The notes: generated by a model not told the origin, from the letters alone. A stretch of DNA of 64,000 bases from Glandiceps talaboti (GCF_964340395.1 NC_135556.1:22457723-22521722); one strand, 5' to 3'; counted from the first letter of the stretch, positions 34,181 to 64,000 are shown. Numbers and translations are program-made.

Positions 34181-35071
34181 AAGGGGTTACTAATTTTTTT
34201 GTGTCGGGGCGGGGGTGATACTCAAAAATTTCAAGCCAAGCAGGGGGGAGGTTACTCAAATTTTCTAGATTTTTAAAACAATATCTCCACCCCCGGTCAT
34301 AAATAATGACGCCTCCCTAAAAATTCAGAAACCATTCTCCATTATACCGAGTCCAATGATCATTTGTATTTGGTTAACGAGTATGTTGGCTTTATTTTGA
34401 CTCAGTTGTCAAAGTTCAGCTCAGGAAAATAGTACATAATATTTGTATGATGATTATAATAAAGGAAATCTTGAAAATGTCAACAACTCGATCGTCCTCA
34501 TGGGGGACATGGTATGAAAAATTGTGTAATATTAGAAACCATTTCATAACAGGCAAATGTGTAGTAAATATGATATGTGAGTGAAATTGGCACAGTGACT
34601 GTGTTGACCTCTGTCTGATCTACCAGACTGGTTCATGCTCGTATAAGTATGACCGTCTACTTGGCGACCGCCTTCTCCGTGCCCAGTATATACCTCAGTC
34701 TGAGACTACTAGTATACTCACTGTCGTGTTACAGCTCGATGCAGTGTATGTTACTCGTTCTTCCAATTAATGCTCAAATAGAGACAATAACTTTTTTATA
34801 AGGTTTAGTGTGTCACTGACCCATGTCTGCTATAAAATATTTCAATTGCATCATATGTCCTCACTGTGGCATATTTCAAGATCAATTTACACATGTTTTT
34901 AGTTCGTCGTTATAATTAGTGGCTTACACAAATGGTGTAGAACTCTTTGATTTATCCCTACCTGACCCCCCCCCCCTAACATTTCAAATGTACAGCGTGT
35001 GTATTACAGGTATAGGAATTGTGTGTGTGTTTTTCGAAGCTATACTTTTAACTGTTCTGTTAGTTAGTTAG

Positions 35072-35104
35072 TTTGTTTGTTTGTTTGTTTGTTTGTTTGT
35101 TTGT

Positions 35105-35136
<32 letters not shown>

Positions 35137-35284
35137 ATGAATGAATGAATGTATGTATGTATGTATGAATGAATGTATGTATGTATGTATGTATGTATGT
35201 ATGTATGTATGTATGTATGTATGCATGTATGCATGTATGTATGTATGTATGTATGTATGTATGTATGTATGTATGTATGTATGG
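35072..35284. repeat. Tetranucleotide mosaic (GTTT)n(GCTT)n(GAAT)n(GTAT)n
   Basis: Successive tetramer runs differ by single bases, as expected from slippage plus point mutation. The GTAT portion is the longest, at about 35149-35283. Confidence 0.95.
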
Positions 35285-37189
35285 TCGGCTGTCTGTATGC
35301 CTTCCCGCATGACTGTGCATCTTCTTGTTTCTCTCTCTTTTTGTTTCTTTGACAGTGTTTTATGTTTGCTCAATCGTCCATTGATCACATTTGAAAAGGT
35401 TATATATAATTAAAAAGATAAGTGTGATTTTCAGTAGTATTAGATCCGTCAGTGGTTTTTACCGAATAACCCTGATATCTCAATCATCAATCAAAGAAAC
35501 AAAATATGTGAAAATCAGATTAAGTGCAAGACGCAAGGAAGTGCGATGACTCAGGCTCTCTAAGATAATGTTATCACGTTTTTGACGCCTTTATTCTATC
35601 TAGGCCGATAATTTGCTTGGCCATAAATGGGTACCGACAAAGACGAAAAATGTCACCATCTCAGTTTTTAATGTTTTACAAGTGAGACGGGACCACCGCT
35701 ATATTGGAATAATTTCATCACATTTCAGACACGTCTATTGCATTTCACACTCGTGAAATTAACAATTTTAGTGTTGTACATCCGAACACTCTCACCAAGA
35801 GCCTAACGTCTTGATTAGGTTTATACGCATACTCAATTGACGTCTGCATAAGTGAATTTGCTTATTGTGTGTTATCTTGAGGTCAAGAATAAGTGCATAT
35901 TTCTAAATGTGTGCTCGATGTAAAATTTTATCCGTGTTATTTCCTATCGATTTTCCAGCTAAATAATGGAATGTAGAATTCCTTCCGTGACATGTCAGTT
36001 TCTATTTCCGGTGCAATGGAATGCCGTCCATTCTATGCTCTTCAAACGTGCCGGGTCTTCATACAAAATTTATCGATTTCTTGTATTTGGATATCGCTTT
36101 TATGACAGGATCGTGTTACGCACTTTGGTCACTCCGAGTCCGCCATTGTGAGTAACATGTATTTCTCACAAGTGCAGACTAGACGAGGACACCAACTTTT
36201 ACTAAAATCTAAGATAATATATGCAAATTGAATAAAAAATATTACTATTTTGGTAATTTAAATGCTTTATTTCATATTTGTGAGTCTCTAAACGAAACTT
36301 CTGGTCACGTTTGTGTGATCTATGTTATCCGATTTTATTCAGTGAAATGTTCGAAAAGAATATTGTTTGAATGCGTATCACATTTACAGCGAAGGAAATC
36401 GATTCAGACTAAAACATGAATCAGAATGTTTCTATTTATTTGATCACTTTCATACCAGTTATACATCCTGTAAATAATCAGTTCGGTGGTCAACAGATTG
36501 TTGATGATATAGATCGTTATATTAATCCATTGTTGTAGCCTTGTATACCAAACGAACGCCTACTCTGACCGCTGCAACTATATGCATGACTTACATTCGC
36601 TATGACTCATGACACCCCTATTACTTACAAGATACCCTTCGGTTAAGATTTGTATCATCTGTACCTGATGAAGAACCTTGTAAGTACTTAGGATTTATCT
36701 TAACGAAAACGACGTGATTAAAGTCATTTGATATCGTTAATATACAGTAGAAAAATCTTGGATTTGATGCTATCTTTTCCAGTCTGAAAAAAACCACACA
36801 GCTATATGAGCATTGACGTAAATCCCAACCGACCTATTTATTTATTTACGACAAAGGGTAATATTAGCATTGACGTAAACCCCGCAGACTTATTTACGGC
36901 AGAGGTACTATATATTTTATTCCTGCGAGAATTGAACAATCAATTCTAACTTGCAAGAATGAACAACATTGGCTGATTGAACTTGGAACTGTTGGAATAA
37001 ATTGGGAACAAACTGGATATTAAAAGATAAATTTGGAAGAAAACTAAAGAGCAATCCGAAATGTCGTAAATTTATTCATAAATCCAAAACAAATGAGGAA
37101 AAAATAAATGCACTAATCACGGCCAAACTCCAACGTGCAGATTCTGATATCATCAATGAATGCACCAAATTATTTAAAATTTTGAAGCT

Positions 37190-37720
37190 TATATTCTTCA
37201 TAAGATAATGCCTAATTTCCAAAACATTTAATTTTGTAAATGAATCATTTAAATTGAATTTCAAAAACTATACTGATACCATATATAGGACAAGTGCATT
37301 TGGTTATCAATGTATGTATGTACCAGATTATATGAAATTTTAAACCAGCATTTCAGATATTGCCTAATTGCCGAAATTCATTTAGTATGCAAATTTAGAT
37401 TTAAAAGCTACATAGTTTTTTAGGATATGTTTGCTTTGCTGTTATAATCAATGTATGTGTCAAGTAATAGGAAATTTGAAACTTGCATTACAAATATATT
37501 GTCTAATTACAGAAAATCATTAAATATGCAAATTAATCGTTATTAAAGAGCTACATCAAAACATTTGTACAATGTATGCCATTTATATAATCAATATATG
37601 TACGAAGTTTAAAAAATAAAATTTCATCAAATTTGAAGCATGCACTATCAAGGTATTGTCTAATTGTTGAAAATCACTATTTATGCAAATATTCAAGGTA
37701 CTAGTCGTTACCAACACCAA
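37190..37720. repeat. Diverged tandem repeat, about 140-170 bp unit, four copies
   Basis: Each unit has a TATTG(C/T)CTAATT-like start, a middle with AAATCATT and TATGCAAATT, and AAAGAGCTACAT-like sequence. Copies begin near 37205, 37358, 37498 and 37655. The second to fourth each contain a TATGCAAAT core. Copies are well diverged, so the duplication is old. Confidence 0.6.
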
Positions 37721-38835
37721 ATCAGTTCTAGCCATTACTCAAAAGAAGTTGTACTAGTAATGCCACATTTTTTTATTGAATTTCGCAGGCCTTTTTTGAG
37801 AAAATATTTTTTTTGAGAAAATAATTACAAAGACAAAGACACAGACACACACACGCACACATCCATAACATTACCATATGGAAGATTAAAATGGCATCCA
37901 CTTTAATACCCATATTGCCGAGATATTTAACAGGCTGCAATTCACGTATTGAAGGAAAGTATAAACGTGGAAGACATACTGTTACTTGAGTGACACAATT
38001 CACGCAGCCACACATATATGTTGTCGGGCTATATAGAGAAAACTTTAATACTAGTAGTCAAATATTGTTGCCCAAACCTTGAACAATCTCTTGTCGATGA
38101 AACTAAAGAGGCTCTTTAACATATTACTTGACAAATGAATCCAAGAACGACCTCTTTGTAGTAGTTCTTTACAAGATCACTATTCAGTATCAAAATGTAT
38201 GTAGGCGGCAAGTCTGGAGAGATTCGTTCTTTCGCATGGCTACGGTAAAGCGTACATCTATGACAACAACAACTTGACATGCACGATAGAACTACTACAC
38301 ATGGGGACATAATGCTATTATTCTAGTATCTTGACCTTCAGAAGTTTTATATACAGTTAATTTAAATGTAATAATAGTATTGCATGTTGTGTACACTGGA
38401 CTACAAATACCAATAGAGAATCTTCCTGGTGAACTACATACAGTGACATGGCTTTCTTTCACGGAGAAGAATATTTTGAATCGATAATAGCAGATTAAAT
38501 ATGACATTTCATTTTGTGCTTACTGATTGACAAAATGTCTTGTAGTCTGTGACTTGCATTACTTGATATTGCAATTCATCTCACGGATGACCTCATTATT
38601 TTAACATGCAAAGGTTTGACAATTTAGTGAAAGCTACACAGCTTAGGTGTTTTATGTGTCTCCGAGGACGTCTATCATGTCCAATTTACAATCATTGCTC
38701 AACATACTACACGGCGCATCGTGCGTGTATAGACTTTATTACTGAACACTCGCAAACCGATGTCGTACTAACTGCAAGAATAGTGTTTCTATAGAATGAT
38801 GGAATAATAATCCATACACTCCCTACCTGTCACTA

Positions 38836-39193
38836 AAGTACGTACGTACGTACGTACGTACGTACGTACATACATACATACATATACATACATACATACA
38901 TACATACATACATACATACATACATACATACATACACACATACACACATACATACATACATACATACACACACACACATATACATACATACATACATACA
39001 TACATACATACATACATACATACATACATACATACATACATACATACATACATACATACACACACATACACATACATACATACATACATACATACATACA
39101 TACATACATACATACATACATACATACATACATACATACATACATACATACGTTCGCAAGCAGGAGGCAGACAGACAGACAGACAGACAGACA
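38836..39193. repeat. (ACGT)n(CATA)n(CAGA)n microsatellite, about 350 bp
   Basis: A self-complementary ACGT run (about 38836-38868) leads into an imperfect CATA array to about 39151 and, after a short gap, a CAGA run (39169-39193). Minus-strand frames encode MYVC repeats and are not genes. Confidence 0.95.
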
Positions 39194-40182
39194 GCCTTTG
39201 TAATAATTGACAACCCGCCAGATGAAATATCATACCGACGTAACTTTAGAAATCATTCATAGCATTGTAGACTAAAAAACACACATCGAACTGTCTAAAA
39301 CAATCTTCCCTTCTTCTCCTCACATACATTCTGAATCATCTTTGTTCCTTCTTATATTCCTCTTGTTGTGTTTTCTAGGATTGTTTTACGTTTCTTATTA
39401 GCTTTGTACATTCAATAAATCAGAGTCTAATGAAGATGAAGACTGAAGCCCCGACAATGAAATACAATCTTGTACATAGCTTACTTTACAGAGTGTAAGC
39501 ACACAGGGTCATGTTTGTTTCAAAGGTTGCCGCATAGACCTAACAAATTGTGAAATGTACATAACGAATGCGGCAAGGTTTCTCATATATCTGTCCAATT
39601 ACAGCATGTATCCAGCATTGACTACCACGACCATTGATGAAAACTAACACATACTGAGTCTCTGATAAAATTGGGGGGAAAATGGAATGTCGATATGATA
39701 CATTCTTAGTAATGCTACGAATACAAGGTAATATTACCCAGTAAATATATATTGTAACCCCTGGCTAGCTTGCTCTGTCAAGGTGTGAACATTAAAATTG
39801 GATTTTAAGAAACTGATTGGAGAGGTCAAAGAAGTAAATTAATTCTGCACGCAGTCACGACAGAGCTGTCATTATGATCAGCCCCTTTAATATCGTTGTT
39901 TCAATCAGTAGCGATGAGTCATCACCACACATTCGACCGTTTAAGCATCACGTCTTTAAAAGTCGTTGACATCCAGGGAAACTGTTTCACCGGTGTTAAA
40001 TCATATGGAAAGTTGTCGATCGAACCACGATAGTACATAGACCATTATATGTAGTACACTGCACTACGTATTCAATAAAACTTCCTTTATCGTATGATCT
40101 TCCATATGAGAATATTTCTCTTGTATATCCGGTGAAATAAAAATGTCAATTCAACGCGCACTCACACATCACTAACACATAA

Positions 40183-40187
<5 letters not shown>

Positions 40188-40226
<39 letters not shown>

Positions 40227-40313
40227 TACATACATACATACATACATGCATACATACATACATATATATATATACATACATACATACATACATACATACA
40301 CATACACACACGT
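40188..40313. repeat. (CA)n(CATA)n microsatellite
   Basis: A CA tract to about 40222 is followed by CATA with a short TA interruption near 40263. Confidence 0.95.
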
Positions 40314-41038
40314 ATATAAAACAGCCTATCAAAAGTTATTTCATTATTTTTACATATATAGATACACTTTACAAATCTTCTTCTTTTTTTAAAAATAAAT
40401 AGATATGCATACAATTTGTTGCGTTGTAAGGGATCACCGTCTTCCAGTTTACGATAGTGGAAAAAGTAAGACACCAATTGAAAGAGTTACAGGAGCAGCA
40501 GTTGTAAAGAAGACGACTTGTTTTAATCTCCCGGTGGACAAATTGGTGTACAGTTTGTTTTTTTAACAAGACTGACTTTGACTTTGACGGATCTGAAATC
40601 GTTACTGTCAGAAACAAATATGTTAGCATAATTTTCAGTAAAGATTTGAAATATAATATCACACATAACGCATCGAGGTTTATTTGACAGGCTGGATATG
40701 ATCGTTGCATTCGTTGAATACTCAATGTTTTTTTTATTCATGGATGTAATCAGTTTTATAAGTGTAGTACTGGGTTTAGTGAAAACATAGTAAAGGCTTC
40801 CATCCATAAATGATTGATAAATATGAATCATGCAAGTCTTTGAGACGATTTTTCCTTTGATATGACTAAATAAAATCACATTAATATAAGTGGCCTTCCT
40901 GTGGTTAGAATACTGTCCGGATATTTGTTTTAACAATTTACACTCTGTATTTCCAGCTATTTTAAATGGAATTGACTTAAATTTAATTTATTATCGTTAA
41001 GCCTACACATATAAGCGTGTTGATGACGGCGGCGATGT

Positions 41039-41200
41039 TGATGGTTGTGTGGTGGTAGTGATGGCGGTGGTGGTGGTGGTGGCGGTGGTGGTGATGGAGG
41101 TGGATGATGACGATGTATGTATGTATGTATGTATGTATGTATGTATGTATGTATGTATGTATGTATGTATGTATGTATGCCTGCGTGCGTGCGTGCATGC
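41039..41200. repeat. (GGT)n(GTAT)n(GCGT)n compound repeat
   Basis: Imperfect GGT/GGC triplets to about 41110, GTAT tetramers to about 41179, then GCGT units. The plus-strand frame (VVVV then CMYV) is repeat-encoded. Confidence 0.95.
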
Positions 41201-43958
41201 GTGTGCGCTTGAGTGTATGTGTGTATGCGTGTTTATTTGTGTGTGTGGGTGCGTGCGTGTAGGTGCAACTTATTTACATGGTTGTGTTTTTGTTTTAATG
41301 CCCTCTGTTAAAAATCAACACGTTTATCTTTATTTTTCAAATTGTTTTTTAAAGTATTGATCCAAGGGGTGGAAAACTGCCGAAGTGCACTCGCTGGGTA
41401 TTATAAAACAATGTATGCTTCTGTATGAAAACGACTTGTTTAAAATTACTTGACGCAAATGAGAGTCAGCTTGTACTTTAACCTAGGCCAAGATTTAACA
41501 AACGCATTTAAATATCCAAGTATAGGTAATGATATCGTCGTAAACCACGAGCCTCTTTACGGCATTGTCCAAAACGCATCCGCCAGAGGTTCGTTGCCTC
41601 AGCAGAAAAATGTGCTACGGGTTTCGAGAATGAGGTGATGGATTATTGTTAATGTGTTTGTCATGGAAGAACGCCAAACTCAATGAAATAAGTAGCACCT
41701 GTTATTCATGCGAAACACGATAATTAATACTAATTAAGAGCAGGGTCCCAGACGCAGCATGTTCGTGGTCGTTATTTTCAATTCTTATCTTTAGCACAGA
41801 CTTTGTCTGTGTTCCGTTTAGACAGTGGCACTGAGGTAGACCGACTGTCGTCTGAGACACTTCTCTATCTGTCTAGCCGATAGCTTGAATTTTGGACGTG
41901 TGAATTCATATTCTATGTGTGTACATTATATGGGGGTCAACTGGCGACAGAGAGCACTTCTCAGGTCATGTCAGGAGACACCTGTTAGCGTCGGTAAAAA
42001 TTAATTACCCAGTTATAAGCTAATTAAATACCGTTATCTACATTGTTTTTACGAGTATGTGATAAGAATAGGTATTCTAAAACAATAAAGTACGTTGTCA
42101 AACATTATGCAGCGTAAACGGGCGTGAAAGAGTTCGTTTTTGTATTTTTATAGCGTCTGAAAATTTCGAGAATAAATGGTTCTCCCTTGGACTTTAAGTT
42201 TGTAATACGCGTCGTTGGTATCCAGTAATTTAAAGGCAGGTTCTGAGATAACCAGTTGTTTTCATATCCGTAGTTTAATATTGTTTGTGCGTGACATAGA
42301 AATGTCATGTAATGTTAACTTTGGGGACAGAAGGACTGACTATGGTATTGTTTTGCATGCATGGACTTGGGAGGGGGAGCTCGGAGGGGGAGAAGCAAGC
42401 CATTATGTACTGCAACAGAAAATATTAACGCGATTCGTTATTTTAAGGTTTCGGGGGTACATCCACTCGTCCATAAAATAATCTCGTATAACGTTTCTCT
42501 CGATCCAACAAAAACAACTTTTTCTACTTATATGTCTGAGAAATAAAACATGGATAATTAACTGAAATATCAGTGATTAATTACTATATTTATCTTCCTG
42601 CTCGCTTCTATTCCAAGTCAACTATTCGAAATTGGCATCATTCAAGTAAAACTTGAGCAAATATCGTTAAATTTGTTCTCTTATCCAAGATAATTTTGAA
42701 AGATATTCTAGCTAGCTATAGTATTATTGACTAATTTGCTATAATCATTTTCAAGCGCGTGTTGAAACAAATCGACAGATATATAGTTATGAATCCATCC
42801 CTACTGCATTCAAAGGTATGGTAAAACCCAATCTGATTAAAATCTGATGTTAGATAGGCTGGTATTCCTGTATTTACCTTTATTCCATCGTTATTGCGTC
42901 TTTTACGTGAGTTTTTTTCCCCTCCCTACTTCCAATAGGTTTGAAGTACCCAGCTGAATTAATTATTTAAAAAACTGATCAATTCAGTGTTCCACATTCA
43001 GTTTTGAGTTAATTGAATGTGACCCTATAACATTAAGATGTATCATACTATATTATAAACTTTACCCTTTCTCAGAAACTTAAAGATTCTTTTTGAAGGA
43101 TGTTGTGTTTTAAAATTGAGAATAAACTTCGAGTGGTTATATAGTAAAACTTTGTATTCAAAGGAACATGGAAATTTGGAGTTACTGATCCACACAGCAC
43201 ACTTACAGGTAAAACAGCGAGGGGTCGCCGAATGACTGTGCGTATCATGCACAAACACACAAATACTAACAGTTCTCATCATATGGTCATATATTGTAAA
43301 TATCACTTGATATGGTTCCATGGTTAATTCTATGTTTTATGACATTGCGCCCTGATCTTGTATACAAATAGATGCAGTACACTATCAATCAAACGTCTAA
43401 ACACCACATACAGCGACTTGCTCAATTCAAAGAGTTTGGAGAATATGTGCTGGAGATGGGTCCACCTTCTTAAATAGTCGTTTAATTTGTGCCACAGGTG
43501 GTCTTTCATTGCCATCTTCCCTTGTAGATGGTGTTGAAAAGATATCCAAGTTAATGACCAGGGTTTTCTAAATCTGAAATTGGTCTTGGCATTCTACTCG
43601 TCATCCTACCACCGAATACATTTTTTTAATGGAAGTACGGTGTCCCTTCCTAATCACATTTTTCCAGGTACCCCCCTCAGACATATGCTGAAATGTTTCA
43701 AGTACCCCTCAACTCTCCCAACCTCCCCTCCTCCAGAGGTGTTTATGAATGCAGCCTACAGGGCTAAAGAAGCGTACAAGTAACAATGCCACGTTTCCCA
43801 CATAGATGGAACACTGGTTTAGGTAAGGATGAATTCAAGGCTAGAGACATGTTTGAAAGTGTTTCGTCCTTCTAACAGTCTGTAAAGAATACAGCCATGT
43901 GCACACATGTTTAGCTAGCACAATTGCAGTCGCAATTGCTATAGGGTGGACTCTGTAC

Positions 43959-44090
43959 CATCCATCCATCCATCCATCCATCCATCCATCCATCCATCCA
44001 TACATACATACATACATACATACATACATACATACATACATACATACATACATACATACATACATACATGCATACATACATACACACACA
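43959..44090. repeat. (CATC)n(CATA)n microsatellite
   Basis: About ten CATC units change to CATA near 44000 and continue to about 44090. Frames encode SIHP then YIHT repeats only. Confidence 0.95.
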
Positions 44091-45739
44091 CACACATACC
44101 TTCCCACTGCCTTATATTAGGATTTGCAACTTATTCACGCAAATTACTTGACCAAAATGAACCACGTGAGTTGCAGTACATGCACATTGCGAACTGAGAA
44201 AATAACAAGGTTACATAAAACAAGATACGTAGCGTTGTGTCTAAATGTTGGATAGTGATTTCATCACTTTCACGTTTCCATGGCAGCACTTCGTTAGTAG
44301 TATTAGTAAGAAGGGATCCTGGGGTACTTAGCTGGGTAATGGGTACAGGTGTACCCTGGCGGATTGAAATTACACAGCACAAGCACTACAAAAAATTTTT
44401 TAAAAACTGGGGGTCAAAAGTCTATAGTTCAGCCAGAAACTAAGGGTCAAATATCTATTCTGGCAGAAAAGAGAAGTAAAAAGTCACGGAAAAATTCGAA
44501 AATCGGCAACTTGGAAACTACGCTGTCCAAAATATCGAATAAAAGGTACATGTGCGTGGTCAAAACTTACATAATGCTCAAAAAATAAAGTCTACATATT
44601 AGTTGATAAACTGGGATCAAAACCCAAAGTACATGTATATACATCCTTACTATGTGAGCACCCCCTGGGGTGGATCTGGAGAGGGTCCATATGGGCATGT
44701 AATATTTCTTAGATTGTTGTTTTCCTGGTCTACAGGCTAAATATAACAACCTTTTAACTATATATTCCTACTTAGTGTTTTTCTACTAGTAGTTTAGATA
44801 TTGATACATTTGTAGCAGCAGGATTCATACGATATTTTCTTTAAACGACAATCTGAGCAATAATACGTGCCCCTGTGAGAGGGTCACCCAAACACGCACA
44901 CTGTCTCACAGGCACTTGAATCAATTTGTATGATTTAAAAATGTACAGACAATATTATACATTTAAAAAAAATCATACAAATGGTGTGTTCGTAATATTA
45001 ATTGATAGTTCTATCTGTTGAATGTTCACGTGAACGTTCTCAGTGTGGTATAAGTCTACCTACATGGTCTGAGAAAATATACACTTTAGTGTGTTGGGAA
45101 AGACAGGGGCAAGAGTTCGTTTCCATGGAGTTTCTATGAACACTGGTTGTACACGGTTACATACATGTACGTTAAAATCGTTGCTACGCTAGGAGACTGA
45201 AAAGAGACTGTTTTATCATTTTAATCACGGGGGAAAGATTCTTTATTCTCGGTTAAATCGATTGATTAGTTTCCCAGGCGCGTTTCAATAAAGATCGTCG
45301 TAGAAAGTTGCAACGAACGTGACCCGCTGAAAGAACGCATGGATTTCGCTCTTGGTCAGTTCAGTATAATTCATTGAATTGTCTCTATTGCGGACGAACG
45401 CTTTTCAAAAGTAACTTTGTGGAGGTAGTTGGATGTCTGCTTCGATTTTTCTCCATTTTGAATACCAGCTGGTTACATTTCATGACTTTCTAAGATGAAT
45501 TTGGTCGGAAGGAGCACTTTCGAAATGTTTTATGCCATCAGACATGCAAATGTCACATTATCTATGCACTGTCCTTGATGCCTTTATGCAAGTTGTCAGT
45601 AAAGTGTCCAGTCAACAAAGCAATTTTCACTGACAAGTTGTCAGTCTGTTGTCCGAAATCATAGTCCAGCCCACGCTTGCACCACCCCTAGGCATTGTGT
45701 ACAACTGGAGGTGTCAAATTGCAGACTCTGTGTCGCCGG

Positions 45740-46189
45740 ATCTGTGACGTCAGGCTACTTCTGCGCATAGGCGCCGAGGCAGGTTGACTAGTCACATAGA
45801 ATCAGAATTAACATGCCTCCGCAGAAACTAAGTTCCTATATTTAAAACCCATAAATTTACAAGACAAATAATTTTCTTTAAAATCATCGATAGCAACTTG
45901 CCTCGCATAATAACCGCGTGGTTATTTTAGTGATGATGGTTAGGATACTAAATGGACCGACATCTGAAAATAGTTCGTAACTTTACCCAATTAATTAGTA
46001 GCGGAACGTTTTTCGTACTGCTATGATAGTAAATCAGCCGTTCGCCTGAGTGTCGCCAGTGTTCTGTACTAGTTGTGAAAACGTAAAGATAGGAATTTTT
46101 CATGGAAAATCATCTCGCACTTCATTCCCCGACCCGGTCGCTGTAGTTTCCGAAACAGACCGTCTCCGAGAGTCACTGCCAAGTAGGAG
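45740..46189 (+). promoter_or_regulatory. Candidate SMAD1/5/9 promoter and non-coding first exon
   Basis: The region is richer in CpG than its surroundings. It contains a full palindromic CRE, TGACGTCA (45745-45752), and GGCGCC (45770-45775), a sequence bound by BMP-type SMADs. A strong donor GAG|GTAAGT lies at 46189/46190 with no coding frame before it, as expected for a non-coding first exon of a SMAD gene. A second possible donor (GCG|GTAAGC) lies at 46484/46485. Transcription start is unknown. Promoter placement is inferred from composition, motifs and donor. Confidence 0.4.
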
Positions 46190-47030
46190 GTAAGTTTTAG
46201 ACCATTGTTAGGAAATGTTCTCGACTGTTTCCGCATCGAAATTTGAGTCATTGAATGGACGACGCCATGTTGACTACTCGTAGGGTTGCTATATCAGGGA
46301 CAGTACAGTGTAATGATAGACTGCCTCGAGGCTGCTCGCTGCACAAACGCTGTTTTTTACCAGCAGCTCGCCACGAATATCTGCAACTGTTTGCTCCTTA
46401 GAGAAGATTTTCCCTACCCTGAACCATCTGTTGGTATATTTACAGACGGCCTATACCGCATTCTGGAGTACGATACAGTGCGCGGTAAGCCTGGGGCTCA
46501 GATCTGAATCCCTAGCCGCCATTTTGAATGTTGCTTGTTGGATAATACGACTGCTATCAACTTCCGAATGTTTTGGAGATCTTCCGGTGAATTGTTCAAC
46601 TTTCTAATAGCGAGACTATTATTTCATGACATTTCCGCAACAGAAGCACTAATGAGGAATTCAATTGACTGAACTCTTGTCGCATTTTTCTTAGTGGCAA
46701 TTTCGAACGGACCCTCCCACGTTCGTCCAGAGCCTAATGCCAGCTGTTTAATCCCATGTTCTGATGTATTTAGAAACTGTCACATTCGTGGAATTTAGGC
46801 GAGAAAAACCCCCACAACCTTATATCGTATAGGTGGGATTTTGTATGTTTTCGCACGGCTGTTTGTTGTCGATACCTCTGCATACGTACAATCAAATAAT
46901 ATTCGGCATGAACGCGGAAGTCTTACAACAGAAGGTGTATTTGTGTGGTTTCGTTGATGTTATATATATCTGTCAAAAGACGCTTGTGTTTGATTCTCTC
47001 ACCGTCTTACTCTTTATGTTTTTCTTTCAG

Positions 47031-62994
<15,964 letters not shown>

Positions 62995-63636
62995 TGTAAA
63001 CTGTGTTTTTCCATTCTACTGAAATGTTTTGTTGTTGTTGCTCACACATTACTGAATATCTACTTATGATGCCAAACTTAAAACTTCAGTTGTCTCATTT
63101 TCTTTGTTTTTTCCCCTTTTTTTTCTAAAGAGTACAAGAGTATAGGCTGATGTGCTATTTTGATGAGGGACATACCTCAATAATAGAGTTCTTAAGTTGA
63201 AGTAAAAAAGAAAAAAGTTTCAGTGTTCTTCTTGAAATCCTCAAAGGACTGTATCAAATGTTACTAAATTTCTGTTCCTTCCTTCCTTCAAGAAACCATT
63301 AAAGCCATTTGTTTATTTGACATAGTTTCCCCTTCTGAGTTGTCACGCAAAATTGATACTGTTAGCAAATGCAATACAGGATTTCTGTATGTAAAAAACA
63401 AAAACTAGAGGATTTTTCATAGACAAAAATCTTTAAGACTTGTAAGGAAAATGTTTTCTTTCTTTGAACCCCCCTGCAATAGCTGAGCCATGGTAGTGGG
63501 ATAGTTTGGTAGGGTGTCATGTATACCCACGTAACTGGTATTTCATACAACTTAAAATGTCATGCCCTTGGCTATACACACCCACCCCAACAGATCCAAT
63601 TCTAGTGTAATGAGAAAGATGAAGTCTGTTTTCAAG

Positions 63637-63708
<72 letters not shown>

Positions 63709-64000
63709 AGACACAGACACACACACACACAGACACAGACAGACACACACGCATGCACACACACGCATTATATATATAATTTCCCCTGTTTTGTGTTTTA
63801 GCTCTATTCTGATGTCTGTGTTCTTTAGCCTTTTTGTACGATTTCTTTTTCATGCAGAACTTAAAAAGGGTTTTTGAACCCTTACAATGCTAAGTGCCAT
63901 GGTGCAATTGAGATTTTGTTTGCCTTGCAAAGTACTGTGTATTTGTGTTCTGACCTGTATCTCATCAAAAAATGATAAATCATGTCAGTTTTCTATTTCT
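62995..64000 (+). other. SMAD 3' UTR (to window end or beyond)
   Basis: A probable long 3' UTR. ATTAAA at 63298-63303 is a candidate variant poly(A) signal. A CA microsatellite lies at about 63638-63770. No further coding exon was recognised up to the window end. Confidence 0.45.
63638..63770. repeat. (CA)n microsatellite with CAGA interruptions
   Basis: About 65 bases of pure CA are followed by CAGACA and CA units. Frames on both strands (HTHT, CVCV) are artefacts. Confidence 0.97.

Noticed and set aside
38789-39233. Three minus-strand frames of 118-136 codons (MYVCMYVC)
   Set aside because: They are encoded by CATA microsatellite DNA; no unique domain.
40523-40936. 137-codon minus-strand frame in the ALG5-SMAD intergenic region
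   Set aside because: AT-rich composition, no recognisable motif, and no neighbouring exon with compatible splice sites. Long by chance for this window, but unsupported.
46286-46507. 73-codon plus-strand frame upstream of SMAD MH1
   Set aside because: It lies in the putative 5' non-coding region, runs through a possible donor at 46485, and matches no known domain. More likely UTR or first-intron sequence.

Overview
The window is eukaryotic nuclear DNA from an invertebrate animal. It is AT-rich, has short exons with GT-AG introns of 0.1-8 kb, and carries dense microsatellites and dispersed non-autonomous repeats. A C-type lectin gene, a single BMP-type receptor SMAD (1/5/9 class) and the style of the repeats suggest a marine bilaterian (for example hemichordate, lancelet or lophotrochozoan). 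The species cannot be fixed from the sequence alone. No bacterial, viral, CRISPR, rRNA or tRNA feature was recognised.

Layout: (1) 255-1201, minus strand: the first two coding exons of a secreted C-type lectin that continues off the left edge. (2) 1202-6714: mostly intergenic DNA with microsatellites and the probable EXOSC8 3' UTR. (3) 6715-14302, minus strand: complete EXOSC8 (RRP43, RNA exosome ring subunit), 11 coding exons, 281 aa. (4) 14303-14480: a 178 bp gap between two divergent start codons, a probable bidirectional promoter. (5) 14481-24320, plus strand: complete ALG5 (dolichyl-phosphate beta-glucosyltransferase), 10 coding exons, 325 aa. (6) 24321 to about 45700: intergenic DNA with two inverted-repeat-bounded elements, tandem repeats and microsatellites, and no gene I can support. 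(7) About 45700-64000, plus strand: SMAD1/5/9, with a likely non-coding first exon, MH1, linker and MH2 exons and a stop at 62994.

Every splice junction in the three main models keeps frame, and the predicted proteins are close in length to the human ones. The order and orientation SMAD - ALG5 - EXOSC8 matches, from memory, human 13q13.3 (SMAD9-ALG5-EXOSC8), so this looks like an ancient conserved gene block. The three genes do not share a pathway: RNA decay and processing, N-glycan precursor synthesis, and BMP signal transduction. The link is positional. Other points of interest are a frame-neutral 42-codon exon between the SMAD linker and MH2, a 55 bp minisatellite carrying a POU octamer in each copy, and a transposon-like family with TTAA-bounded termini.
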